Part shown: piece after piece, positions 38,001 through 46,330 of the stretch
How positions within the stretch are numbered: position 1 is the stretch's first letter
Layout of the letters: each line of letters starts with the position of its first letter
Translations under genes and position numbers: made by a program
Notes under the pieces: model-generated
Told to the model about the DNA's origin: nothing
The model's database searches: none
What the model saw: only the letters and a program-made list of their open reading frames with translations
NCBI GenBank assembly: GCA_037200975.1
Contig: JBBCGI010000001.1
Span: forward strand, 4,547,716 to 4,611,715
Source: Pseudomonadota bacterium
GTDB taxonomy: Bacteria; Pseudomonadota; Gammaproteobacteria; Steroidobacterales; Steroidobacteraceae
DNA: 64,000 nt
Direction: 5' to 3'

Positions 38001-38033
38001 TTACCGCGGCACGAAATCCGCGCCGTCCCCTCT

Positions 38034-38045
38034 ACTGCCGGCAGT
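38034..38045. promoter_or_regulatory. 12-nt palindrome upstream of lacI
   Basis: ACTGCCGGCAGT lies 34 nt before the lacI start in the 111-nt gap to the GH13 gene. A CpG-centred palindrome here could be an autoregulatory operator, but it does not match the ATACGTAT sites, so the call is tentative. Confidence 0.3.
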
Positions 38046-38111
38046 GATGATGCACGGGGGCGTGCGGGAAAAGCTACTGCACCGCGCAAAAACACGAGGG
38101 CTTTAAAGAAA

Positions 38112-39776
38112 TCAAGGCGCTGCGAGTTGAAAAAACGCAACGCCGTGTCCCGGCAGACTCAAGGTAGCGCTAGCAATCGCGCCTTCGGGAAGACCGTGGC
38201 CGCCGAGTGCAGCTCCGATGTCGAGGCCAGGCAGGGGAATGCTGGCCGGTGCCGGCGACAGATTGAACGCGACCAGGATGGCATCCGCCTTGTCGTAGCG
38301 GCGGAACGCCAGGATCGAGTCGCTGGCGGCGAGGAATTCGATGTTGCCGTTGATCAGCAACGGATGCCGGCGGCGCCATGCAAGCAGGCGCCGGAATCCG
38401 TGCAGCGCCGAAGTCGGTTCGCACTCCTGGGCGACAACTGACAGCCCCAGGTGTTGCACGGGTACCGGCAGCCACGGTTCGACGGTCGAGAAACCCGCCA
38501 GTGGAGTGGCGTCCCAGGGCATCGGGGTACGGCAGCCGTCGCGGCCCTTGAATGCCGGCCAGAAAGCGATGCCGTAGGGATCGCGCAGCGACTCGAAGGG
38601 CAGGTCGGCCTCGTCCAGGCCGAGCTCCTCTCCCTGAAACACGCACACCGAGCCGCGCAGCGCGCATACCAATGCCGTCAGCTGGGTGGCGAAGTGAGGC
38701 ACCTGGGGCACGCTTCGACCCCATCGACTAACGACCCGCTCGACGTCGTGGTTGGAGATCGTCCAGCACGGCCAGCTTTCGGGCGCGCGGCGGATGAGGT
38801 TCTCCACGGTGGCGCGGATGTGCCGCGGTGAGCTCTCGTTGCTGAGTAGCTCGAACGAATACGCCATGTGGAGGCGGCCGGCCTGCGTGTACTCGGCGAC
38901 GGTCGCGGTGGAGTCGTCCGAGGAGATTTCGCCAAGCGCCACCACATCCGGAAATTCATCGAGCATTTGTCGCAGCCGTTCGAGGAACGGCAGCATCTGC
39001 GGCTGTGTGTTGTTGAAGCGGTGCCATTGATAGCCGTACGGATTGTCGTTCTTGAACCCGGTGGCCTTGCGTTCCTGCGGCGGGCGCGGTGGATTGTCGC
39101 GCAGCTGCGCATCGTGAAAACAGAAGTTGATCGCGTCGAGGCGCAGTCCGTCGACGCCGCGCTCGAGCCAGAAGCGCACGGCGTCCAGTGCGGCGCGCTG
39201 CACGTCCGGATTGTGGAAATTCAGATCGGGCTGCTGGGCGAGGAAATTATGCAGGTAGTACTGGCCGCGGCGCGGCTCCCACCGCCAGGCGACACCGCCG
39301 AAGATCGACAACCAGTTGTTGGGCGGCGTGCCGTCGGAGCGCGCGTCGGCCCACACGTACCAGTCCGCCTTCGGATTGTCGCGGTTCTGCCGGCTCTCCT
39401 GAAACCAGGCGTGCTGGTCGGAGGTGTGGCTCAGCACCTGGTCGATCATGACCTTGAGACCCGCAGCGTGCGCCTTGGCCACGACGCGGTCGAAATCCCC
39501 AAGTGTGCCGAAAATGGGATCGACGGCGCAGTAGTCGGCGATGTCGTAGCCGAAATCCGCCATCGGCGACTTGAAGAACGGCGAAATCCAGATCGCGTCG
39601 ACGCCGAGCGAAGCGACGTAGTCGAGCTTCGCCAGGATGCCGGGCAGGTCGCCGATGCCGTCGGCGTTGGTGTCGTAGAAGCTGCGCAGATATATCTGGT
39701 AGATAGCCGCTCCGCGCCACCACGGATTCGCGGGCGCCACGGAGGGCGAGGTCAGGGGACGAGCGGCGATGGTCAT
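38112..39776 (-). CDS. GH13 alpha-glucosidase
   Basis: A 554-residue GH13 enzyme of the oligo-1,6-/alpha-glucosidase type. It opens WWRGAAIYQIYLRSFYDTN and has no signal peptide, so it is cytoplasmic. Catalytic residues: nucleophile D214 in DGLRLDAINF, acid/base E283 in VALGEISSDD, D344 in TISNHDVER. The insertion WYVWADARSDG and GYDIADYCAVDPIFGT are typical of alpha-glucosidases that hydrolyse maltose or isomaltose from the non-reducing end. The start at 39776 (MTIAARPL) is 70 nt from an ATACGTAT operator. lacI follows in the same direction after 111 nt and could be partly cotranscribed. Confidence 0.93.
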   Translation of the reverse strand: MTIAARPLTSPSVAPANPWWRGAAIYQIYLRSFYDTNADGIGDLPGILAKLDYVASLGVDAIWISPFFKSPMADFGYDIADYCAVDPIFGTLGDFDRVVAKAHAAGLKVMIDQVLSHTSDQHAWFQESRQNRDNPKADWYVWADARSDGTPPNNWLSIFGGVAWRWEPRRGQYYLHNFLAQQPDLNFHNPDVQRAALDAVRFWLERGVDGLRLDAINFCFHDAQLRDNPPRPPQERKATGFKNDNPYGYQWHRFNNTQPQMLPFLERLRQMLDEFPDVVALGEISSDDSTATVAEYTQAGRLHMAYSFELLSNESSPRHIRATVENLIRRAPESWPCWTISNHDVERVVSRWGRSVPQVPHFATQLTALVCALRGSVCVFQGEELGLDEADLPFESLRDPYGIAFWPAFKGRDGCRTPMPWDATPLAGFSTVEPWLPVPVQHLGLSVVAQECEPTSALHGFRRLLAWRRRHPLLINGNIEFLAASDSILAFRRYDKADAILVAFNLSPAPASIPLPGLDIGAALGGHGLPEGAIASATLSLPGHGVAFFQLAAP

Positions 39777-39845
39777 GAAGTGCTCGCGAGGCGGAAGTTC
39801 GATGCGGAGTGCGATTCTGTCTGATCGCGGCGGGCGATTTCCGCC

Positions 39846-39859
39846 TGAATACGTATGCA
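39846..39859. promoter_or_regulatory. ATACGTAT operator upstream of minus-strand GH13
   Basis: TGAATACGTATGCA, 70 nt before the alpha-glucosidase start at 39776. It is identical to the sites at 40043 (inverted) and 41521. It also lies 5 nt upstream of a possible plus-strand promoter for a small RNA. Confidence 0.8.
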
Positions 39860-39900
39860 CCACGTTGCGACGCCACGAAGGCGTTTCCTAACATTCGTCG

Positions 39901-39981
39901 CACTCGACGTTGAACGGCCGGCATGCCGGCTTTCGTCACGCCTCGCCGGCCGACCCCCTCGGTCGGCGGGGTTTTCTTTTT
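39901..39981 (+). ncRNA. Candidate small RNA between divergent GH13 genes
   Basis: On the plus strand TTGCGA (39865-39870) and TAACAT (39889-39894), 18 nt apart, look like a sigma-70 promoter. About 80 nt later there is a strong intrinsic terminator. The would-be transcript holds a perfect 14-nt palindrome GCCGGCATGCCGGC (39917-39930) and the terminator stem. It contains no plausible ORF. It lies between two LacI-type operators, so it could be coregulated with the glucan genes. No known RNA family was recognised; an upstream transcript that simply ends here is the alternative. Confidence 0.35.
39949..39981 (+). terminator. Intrinsic terminator inside a divergent intergenic region
   Basis: GCCGACC 39949-39955 pairs with GGTCGGC 39961-39967, followed by GGGG and the T-rich run TTTTCTTTTT to 39981. 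Its direction is plus strand, yet both flanking genes start away from here, so it must end some other transcript, for example the candidate RNA just upstream. Confidence 0.85.
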
Positions 39982-40042
39982 GTGGGGCGCGGGGAATCAC
40001 CGGCCGAAGCTTAGCGCGCATTCTCCGCGCGGGGTGGCAACG

Positions 40043-40056
40043 TGCATACGTATTCA
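40043..40056. promoter_or_regulatory. ATACGTAT operator upstream of plus-strand GH13
   Basis: TGCATACGTATTCA, the exact reverse complement of the 39846 site, ends 67 nt before the GH13 start at 40123. The two copies face each other across the divergent gap of 346 nt. Confidence 0.8.
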
Positions 40057-40122
40057 AAACGTGCGCCGGAAGTGCGCTGCTATCTTCGCGCGACGCTCGG
40101 AGTTCAACGTGAGGGAGGGTGG

Positions 40123-41523
40123 ATGGGTTTGAATGCGTTTCGCTGCCGCGCGCTTGCCTGCGTGTCATGCGCCCTCCTGCTGTGGATGGCGCTGGCCGGT
40201 ACCGCGCCGTCGCGTGCGGCGGACAACGGCAGCGGCATCCCGGCGCGTCACAGTCCCGATTGGCTGCGCAATGCCGTGGTTTACGAAATATTCCCGCGCG
40301 TGTTCTCCCGCGACGGCGACTTCAAGGGCGTCACTGCCCAACTGGATCGTCTCGAGAAGCTCGGCGTCAGTGTGTTGTGGATGATGCCCATCCACCCGAT
40401 GGGCAGGGAAAAGGCCAAGGGCACGCTCGGCAGCCCTTACGCGGTTCGCGACTACGACGCGATCAATCCCGACTACGGTTCGCCCGAAGATCTGAAGCGC
40501 CTCGTCAAGGCCGCGCACGAACGCGGCATGAAGGTGTTCATCGACATCGTTGCGAACCACACGTCATGGGACGCGACACTCATCTCGCAGCACCCTGACT
40601 GGTACCGACACGATACTGCTGGCCGCATCGTGGCACCGAATCCGGACTGGGTCGACGTGGCACAGCTCGATTATTCGAATCCCGCGTTGCGAACGTACAT
40701 GACCGGCATGCTGGCGCGCTGGCTGCGCGACTATCAACTCGACGGCTTCCGCTGCGACTACGCGAGCGGAGTGCCGACGGATTTCTGGGAGGCGCTGCGG
40801 ACCGAGCTCGATCTGGTTCGCCCGGGATTGGCGTTGCTCGCCGAGGCTGACGATCCGGCGCTGCTACGCAAGGCTTTCGACATCGACTACGCCTGGGATT
40901 TCTACCACGCGGTCAACGATGCACTCACGGGCAAGGGGCCCGCATCGCAGGTGCGCGCCACCTGGGAGCGCGCCGAGGCTCGCTATCCGCGTGGCGCCTT
41001 GCGGCTGCGCTTCTCGGACAACCACGACCAGTTGCGCACCACCGGACAGGCGGGATTGAAGGCGGCGCTGGCCGCATCGGCGCTGATGTTCACGCTCGAT
41101 GGCGTACCGCTGCTCTACAACGGCATGGAGGTGGGTGACACCACCGAATCTGCCGCGCCGGCGTTGTTCGAGCGCACGCCAATCCAGTGGGAGATGCTCG
41201 AGCGGCGACCCGACGTCACGCCTTTCTACCAGGCGCTCGCGGCGCTACGCCGCGCCCACCCGGCGCTGACGCGCGGCACGGTGCGCTGGCTGCGCAACGA
41301 CGACGAGCAGCGCGTGCTGAGTTTCGAGCGGGTTACGGCCGGCGAAACGCTGATCGTCGTGATCAACCTGTCGTCGCTGAGTTATGCGGGTACGGTAGAG
41401 AGCGACGCGGGCGAGTACCGCGAGATCACGCCCGCCGGCGGAAATGGTCAACGCGCGGCGGCGCTGCCGGCGGTGTTCCTCGCGCCCTGGGAGTTCAGTG
41501 TTTTCCGGCGGGGCGCGCCGTGA
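40123..41523 (+). CDS. Exported GH13 alpha-amylase-type enzyme
   Basis: A 466-residue GH13 enzyme with an N-terminal signal peptide (LACVSCALLLWMALAGTAP, cut near SRA at about residue 33). The start at 40123 has GGAGGGTGG upstream. Catalytic residues: D212 in DGFRCDYASG, E241 in LLAEADDP, D302 in FSDNHDQ; the preceding DIVANHTSWD is also conserved. It has a small B domain and a compact C-terminal beta sandwich, like short alpha-amylases that degrade maltodextrins in the periplasm. Its TGA stop is the first three bases of the operator at 41521, and the TonB receptor follows 131 nt later. Confidence 0.93.
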   Translation: MGLNAFRCRALACVSCALLLWMALAGTAPSRAADNGSGIPARHSPDWLRNAVVYEIFPRVFSRDGDFKGVTAQLDRLEKLGVSVLWMMPIHPMGREKAKGTLGSPYAVRDYDAINPDYGSPEDLKRLVKAAHERGMKVFIDIVANHTSWDATLISQHPDWYRHDTAGRIVAPNPDWVDVAQLDYSNPALRTYMTGMLARWLRDYQLDGFRCDYASGVPTDFWEALRTELDLVRPGLALLAEADDPALLRKAFDIDYAWDFYHAVNDALTGKGPASQVRATWERAEARYPRGALRLRFSDNHDQLRTTGQAGLKAALAASALMFTLDGVPLLYNGMEVGDTTESAAPALFERTPIQWEMLERRPDVTPFYQALAALRRAHPALTRGTVRWLRNDDEQRVLSFERVTAGETLIVVINLSSLSYAGTVESDAGEYREITPAGGNGQRAAALPAVFLAPWEFSVFRRGAP

Positions 41524-41534
41524 ATACGTATGCA
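41521..41534. promoter_or_regulatory. ATACGTAT operator upstream of the TonB receptor
   Basis: TGAATACGTATGCA overlaps the stop of the GH13 gene and ends 121 nt before the receptor start. A possible promoter CTGACA (41557) and TATGCT (41583), with a rather long spacer, lies just downstream. Confidence 0.75.
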
Positions 41535-41654
41535 TGCGATTGCCAAGCGGCCGCCGCTGACAACATCCTTGCCGACAAGAATTATGCTCCACCGTTTTCT
41601 TTGCGGGATCGCGCCCACGCGCGGATCGACAACAAATAGTTAGGAGGGGACAGA

Positions 41655-44513
41655 GTGAACACTTTCAGACCGAAGGGTAATCGCAGCGCGCCGATGCAGC
41701 GCCGCCGCAAAGGGGACATGGCTTCCGCCGCGGCGGGTTGTGCCATCTTCCTGGTCGGCGGTGCCGGCACCGCGCTCGCGCAGCAGCAGGTGGCCGACTC
41801 CGAGGAGATCGGAGAAGTCGTGGTCACCGGGTTGCGCAAGAGCATCCAGGACGCCATCAGCGTCAAGAAGAGTTCATCTTCCATCGTCGAATCGATCTCG
41901 GCCGAGGACATCGGCAAACTACCCGACAGTTCCATCGCCGAATCCATCGCGCGGCTGCCGGGCATCGCGGCCCAGCGCACCAACGGCCGCGCCCAGACGT
42001 TGTCGATCCGCGGACTGGGCCCCGATTTCACCGTCACGACCTTCAACGGCCGCGAGCAGGCCACTACGAACGACAATCGCACGGTCGAATTCGACCAGTA
42101 CCCGTCCGAACTCGTCACGCAGGTCAACATCTACAAGACGCCTGATGCGGGCATGGCCTATCAGGGCATCGCCGGCACCACCGACGTGCAGACCGTGCAT
42201 CCGCTCGCCTACGACAGCCGCAGAACGGTGGTCAGCTATCGCCGCGAGCAGAACGCGCAGGACGCCAACATTCCCGGCCTCGAAGACGCCGGCAATCGCG
42301 CGAACCTCACCTACATCGATCAGTTCCGCGACCACACGCTGGGCGTCGCCTTCGGTGTCGCCTACAACAAGAGCCCGTACCAGGCGCAGACGCGCGAGCC
42401 CTGGGGTTACGCGGATTCTCCGACCGGCCCCGGTGAGAAGATCATCGGCGGCGACAAGGACGGCGTGCAGTCGTCGTTCTACGAACGCATGGGCTACATG
42501 GGTGTGGTGGAGTTCGCGCCGAACGACCAGCTGCACATGCTGCTCGACGTCTACCACTCCGATTTCAAGGAGCTGCAGACCATCCAGCGTATCGAGTACG
42601 GCACGATCTGGGCGGGAGCGACGCTCACCAACCCGGGTCCGCTCGTCAAAGACCGCATTCAATCGGGCACTTTCACCAACGTGCCGTTCGTGGTCATCGA
42701 GAACTACAACAACGACCGCCGGGCGAACATCGACTCGATCGGCTTGAACACCGACTACGCGCTGACCGACAACTGGAACCTGAACGCAGATCTGAGCTAC
42801 TCGAAGGTCGAGCGCGACGATCTGCGCGTGGAATCCACCGCGGGGCTCGGCACCAACAACGATCCGGAGCTGTTGCCGCCGGCCGAGACGGTTTCATTCA
42901 CGACCGATCCCGACGGCATTTCGCACCTGTCGCCCACGCTCAACTACAGCGACTACGGCAGCGTGTTTCTCACGGACCCGGGCGCCTGGGGCGGTGGACC
43001 GCGCCGTTCCGGCTTCGTCGGCCACCCCGAGATCAACGACGAGATCAAGGCGATCCGGCTCTCGGCCGAGCGCAAGATCGGCACGTTCCTCGAGAACGTG
43101 AAGTTCGGTGTCAACTACGCCGAGCGCGTGAAGTCGAAAGAGAATTTCCAGAGCGTGCTGTACCTGCCAGGAGACATCTCGCATGCCGTGGTGCCGGAGG
43201 AATTCCGCACCGGCATTGCCAACACGTCGTTCTTCGGCAGCCCGTACGGCATGATCGGTTACGACGCCATCGGCCTGTACAACAGCGGCTTCTGGCAGCC
43301 GATCGATGCGTATGACGATCCAAACCCGGCGGTCGGCTCCGGCGATCGCCAGAGTTCGGTCACCAACGACTGGCGCGTGACCGAGAAGCTCACCACCGCA
43401 TTCGTGAAGTTCGGCATCGATACGCACATCGGCAAACTGCCGCTGCGAGGCAACATCGGCGTGCAGAGCATCACGGCCGACCAGTCGTCCGATCTCAACC
43501 TCTATTCGCCGGCCTGCCCCGAGCCGACCTGCGTGCCGGCGCTGGAGCAGAGCGCCTCGATGGTGACCCAGGGCACCAAATACACCGACATCCTGCCGAG
43601 CATGAACCTCGCGCTGGAACTGCCGCATGACATGAAGCTGCGTTTTGGCGCGGCCATCACGCAGGCACGTCCTCGCATGGATGAGCTGGCTGGTGGCGCC
43701 GGATACACCGTGGTGCCAGATTCGGCGACCCCGCCCAACGTCGACGGACAGTTCCTGTACTGGTCACGTAACGGCGGCGGCAATCCCAACCTCAAACCGT
43801 GGAAGGCGACCACCTTCGACCTGTCGTTCGAGAAATACTTCGCCGAACAGGGTTACGTTTCGCTCGCCGTTTACAACAAGAACCTGACTACCTACATCGC
43901 CACCCGCTCGGTCATCACGAGCTTCGAAGGTGTATTGCTTCCGGATCAGCAGTTGCCGACGGATCCCACGATATACACCGAGGCGGATGCCAATCGAAAC
44001 GGCGTCTCGTCGGTGAAGGTGAACGGCAGTGGCGGCTACATCCGGGGCGTTGAGCTGACCGTGTCGCTGCCGTTCTCGCTGTTCACGCCGGTGCTCGACG
44101 GCTTCGGCCTGGTCGCGAGCGCCGCCAAGAACGAGTCGGAGATCCTGATCAACGACATTCCGACGGACGTCCCCGGCCTTTCCACCAAGGTGTTCAACAC
44201 GACGCTGTACTTCGAGAAGGCCGGCTTCTCGGCACGCGTGAGCAATCGCTTCCGCGGGGACTTCCTCGGCGAGGTGCCCGACTACTCGTCGAATCTCACC
44301 TTCAACAACGTGAAGTCCGAGTCCATCCTCGACGCGCAGGTCGGCTATGAGTTCAGGCAGGGCACGCTCGAAGGACTCAGCGTGAGTCTCCAGGGCACGA
44401 ACCTGACCGACGAGCCGTTCGTGCTCAGCGCGGTCGGTGAAGGTCCGTACAACCTGGTCAAGTACCAGAAATATGGTGCGGTCTACTCGCTCGCGCTGAC
44501 ATATAAGTTCTAG
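41655..44513 (+). CDS. TonB-dependent receptor (Xanthomonas/Caulobacter type), probable maltodextrin receptor
   Basis: A 952-residue outer-membrane receptor; GTG start with a strong AGGAGGGG site. The signal sequence ends at about AQQQ (residue 43). The TonB box region EIGEVVVTGLRKSIQDAI is followed by the plug domain (SAEDIGKLPDSSIAESIARL, RGLGPDFTVTTFNGRE). The sequence TIAESI.RLPGI and YKTPDAGMAYQGIAGTTD are hallmarks of the Xanthomonas/Caulobacter TBDT group that imports plant-derived glycans. The C-terminus YSLALTYKF is a typical closing barrel strand. A LacI-type operator in front and amylases next door point to maltodextrin uptake. A terminator follows. Confidence 0.95.
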   Translation: MNTFRPKGNRSAPMQRRRKGDMASAAAGCAIFLVGGAGTALAQQQVADSEEIGEVVVTGLRKSIQDAISVKKSSSSIVESISAEDIGKLPDSSIAESIARLPGIAAQRTNGRAQTLSIRGLGPDFTVTTFNGREQATTNDNRTVEFDQYPSELVTQVNIYKTPDAGMAYQGIAGTTDVQTVHPLAYDSRRTVVSYRREQNAQDANIPGLEDAGNRANLTYIDQFRDHTLGVAFGVAYNKSPYQAQTREPWGYADSPTGPGEKIIGGDKDGVQSSFYERMGYMGVVEFAPNDQLHMLLDVYHSDFKELQTIQRIEYGTIWAGATLTNPGPLVKDRIQSGTFTNVPFVVIENYNNDRRANIDSIGLNTDYALTDNWNLNADLSYSKVERDDLRVESTAGLGTNNDPELLPPAETVSFTTDPDGISHLSPTLNYSDYGSVFLTDPGAWGGGPRRSGFVGHPEINDEIKAIRLSAERKIGTFLENVKFGVNYAERVKSKENFQSVLYLPGDISHAVVPEEFRTGIANTSFFGSPYGMIGYDAIGLYNSGFWQPIDAYDDPNPAVGSGDRQSSVTNDWRVTEKLTTAFVKFGIDTHIGKLPLRGNIGVQSITADQSSDLNLYSPACPEPTCVPALEQSASMVTQGTKYTDILPSMNLALELPHDMKLRFGAAITQARPRMDELAGGAGYTVVPDSATPPNVDGQFLYWSRNGGGNPNLKPWKATTFDLSFEKYFAEQGYVSLAVYNKNLTTYIATRSVITSFEGVLLPDQQLPTDPTIYTEADANRNGVSSVKVNGSGGYIRGVELTVSLPFSLFTPVLDGFGLVASAAKNESEILINDIPTDVPGLSTKVFNTTLYFEKAGFSARVSNRFRGDFLGEVPDYSSNLTFNNVKSESILDAQVGYEFRQGTLEGLSVSLQGTNLTDEPFVLSAVGEGPYNLVKYQKYGAVYSLALTYKF

Positions 44514-44527
44514 GGGTTACGCGATCG

Positions 44528-44563
44528 ACACCCGCCGGCAACAGCGCCGGCGGGTGTGTTTCT
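44528..44563 (+). terminator. Intrinsic terminator after the TonB receptor
   Basis: ACACCCGCCGGC 44528-44539 pairs perfectly with 44546-44557 over a 6-nt loop and is followed by GTTTCTTT. It should limit read-through from the receptor into the halogenase-like gene. Confidence 0.85.
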
Positions 44564-44594
44564 TTCCGCCCGATTTTCCTGAGATGCTGGCGCG

Positions 44595-46112
44595 ATGGTG
44601 AATCCGGAAATCAGATCGGTCGTCATCGCCGGCGGCGGCACCGCGGGCTGGATGACCGCGGCGGCGCTCGCGCGCGTGCTGGGGCCGCGCCTTTCGATCA
44701 CGCTGGTGGAATCGTCCGAGATCGGCATCGTCGGCGTGGGGGAAGCGACCATTCCGGCGATCGCGCAGTTCAACCGGCTGCTGAAGATCGACGAAGACGA
44801 GTTCCTGCGTCACACCCAGGGCACGTTCAAGCTCGGCATCGAGTTCGTCGACTGGTTCGAAAAAGGCCAGTCGTACATGCACGCCTTCGGCCCGGTGGGC
44901 CGCGACCTCGCTTATGTACCGTTTCATCAATATTTCCTGCGCGACCAGGCGGCGGGCACCGCGGGCTCGTTATGGGACTACAGCCTGAACTGGCTGGCGG
45001 CGAAGCAGTCGCGCTTCGCGCGCCTCGAACGTATACCCGAAACGCCGCTCGCGGGCCTCATGTGGGCGTTCCATTTCGACGCCTCACTGTACGCCGCCTA
45101 TCTATCCCGGTTCGCGCAGGCGCTGGGCGTGCGGCGCATCGACGCGAAGATCGCCGGCGCGTTGCAAACCGCCGACGGCGACGTGCGCGCGCTCAAGCTC
45201 GAAGACGGGCGCGAGCTCGCGGCGGATTTCTTCATCGACTGCACGGGTTTCCGCGGGCTGCTGATCGAGCAGACGCTCAAGACCGGCTACGACGACTGGA
45301 CGGCATGGCTGCCCTGCGATCGCGCGCAGGCGGTGCCCTCGTCGAGCACGACTCCGTTGACTCCATACACACGCGCCACGGCGCTCGAAGCCGGCTGGCA
45401 ATGGCGTATCCCGCTGCAGCACCGCACCGGCAATGGCCATGTCTATTCGTCAGCCTTCACGAGCGACGCGCGAGCGAGCGAGTTGCTGCTCGCGAATCTC
45501 GATGCGCCAGCGCTCGCCGAACCACGCCTCATCAAATTCACCACCGGGCGCCGCAAGCAGCTCTGGAACCGCAACGTGGTCTGCATGGGGCTCGCGAGCG
45601 GGTTCCTCGAGCCGCTCGAGTCCACCTCGATCCACCTGATCCAGGTGACGATCCAGCGGCTGATCCTGCTTTTCCCGCACGCCGGCAACGTCGAGGAGCG
45701 GCGCCGCGAGTTCAACCGCGCCGCCTCGGCGGAATACGACTACATCCGCGACTTCATCATCCTGCACTACCACGCCAACAATCGCGTCGGCGAGCCGTTC
45801 TGGGATGCCTGCCGGAACATGTCGATCCCCGACTCGCTGCGGCATCGCATCGAGTTGTTCCGCGAGTCCGGCGGCATCCACTGTGCGAGCGACGATCTGT
45901 TCCAGCTCACCAGCTGGCTGCAGGTGTTATGGGGGCAGGGCGTAAAGCCGCAGGCCACGCATCCGTTCGTCGAGGCAGTCGCGGCGAAGGATCGCGCCGG
46001 GTACCTCGAGGATCTGCGACGGATCATCGGCCATGCGGCGGGCACGCTGCCTGGCCATGCGGACTTCATCGCCAGGCATTGCGCGGCCGCGAAGACCGGC
46101 AACGTCATCTGA
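44595..46112 (+). CDS. Flavin-dependent tryptophan-halogenase family protein
   Basis: A 505-residue flavoprotein of the PrnA/RebH superfamily. The FAD loop GGGTAGWMTAAAL is at the N-terminus. The halogenation lysine falls at K79 (TFKLGIEF), exactly the PrnA numbering, and the partner Glu at about E342 (FLEPLESTSIHL). The W-x-W-x-I-P signature appears as WQWRIP from residue 268. All catalytic positions are therefore kept. Members beside Xanthomonas/Caulobacter TBDTs in glycan loci are common but their substrate is unknown; the tryptophan name is only a family label. It lies 81 nt after the receptor, behind a terminator, in the same orientation. Confidence 0.92.
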   Translation: MVNPEIRSVVIAGGGTAGWMTAAALARVLGPRLSITLVESSEIGIVGVGEATIPAIAQFNRLLKIDEDEFLRHTQGTFKLGIEFVDWFEKGQSYMHAFGPVGRDLAYVPFHQYFLRDQAAGTAGSLWDYSLNWLAAKQSRFARLERIPETPLAGLMWAFHFDASLYAAYLSRFAQALGVRRIDAKIAGALQTADGDVRALKLEDGRELAADFFIDCTGFRGLLIEQTLKTGYDDWTAWLPCDRAQAVPSSSTTPLTPYTRATALEAGWQWRIPLQHRTGNGHVYSSAFTSDARASELLLANLDAPALAEPRLIKFTTGRRKQLWNRNVVCMGLASGFLEPLESTSIHLIQVTIQRLILLFPHAGNVEERRREFNRAASAEYDYIRDFIILHYHANNRVGEPFWDACRNMSIPDSLRHRIELFRESGGIHCASDDLFQLTSWLQVLWGQGVKPQATHPFVEAVAAKDRAGYLEDLRRIIGHAAGTLPGHADFIARHCAAAKTGNVI

Positions 46113-46330
46113 ACGCGCGCGGTCGATAGCGCCGAAGAGGCCGCACCCCGCGGTTCCGTCACTTCGAGTTTGCGCGAGTCCCACGGTCTGAAACGGATAC
46201 CCGTACCTGGCGCCTTCGCTGCCAATCGATATGCGGGTCGTCGATAGTCGAGCCCCACCGGCGAGTCGGGTGAGCAATATGGACGAGCGGGAATCGATTG
46301 CCCGGCGTCGGGCGACTAACGGGGGGATGC

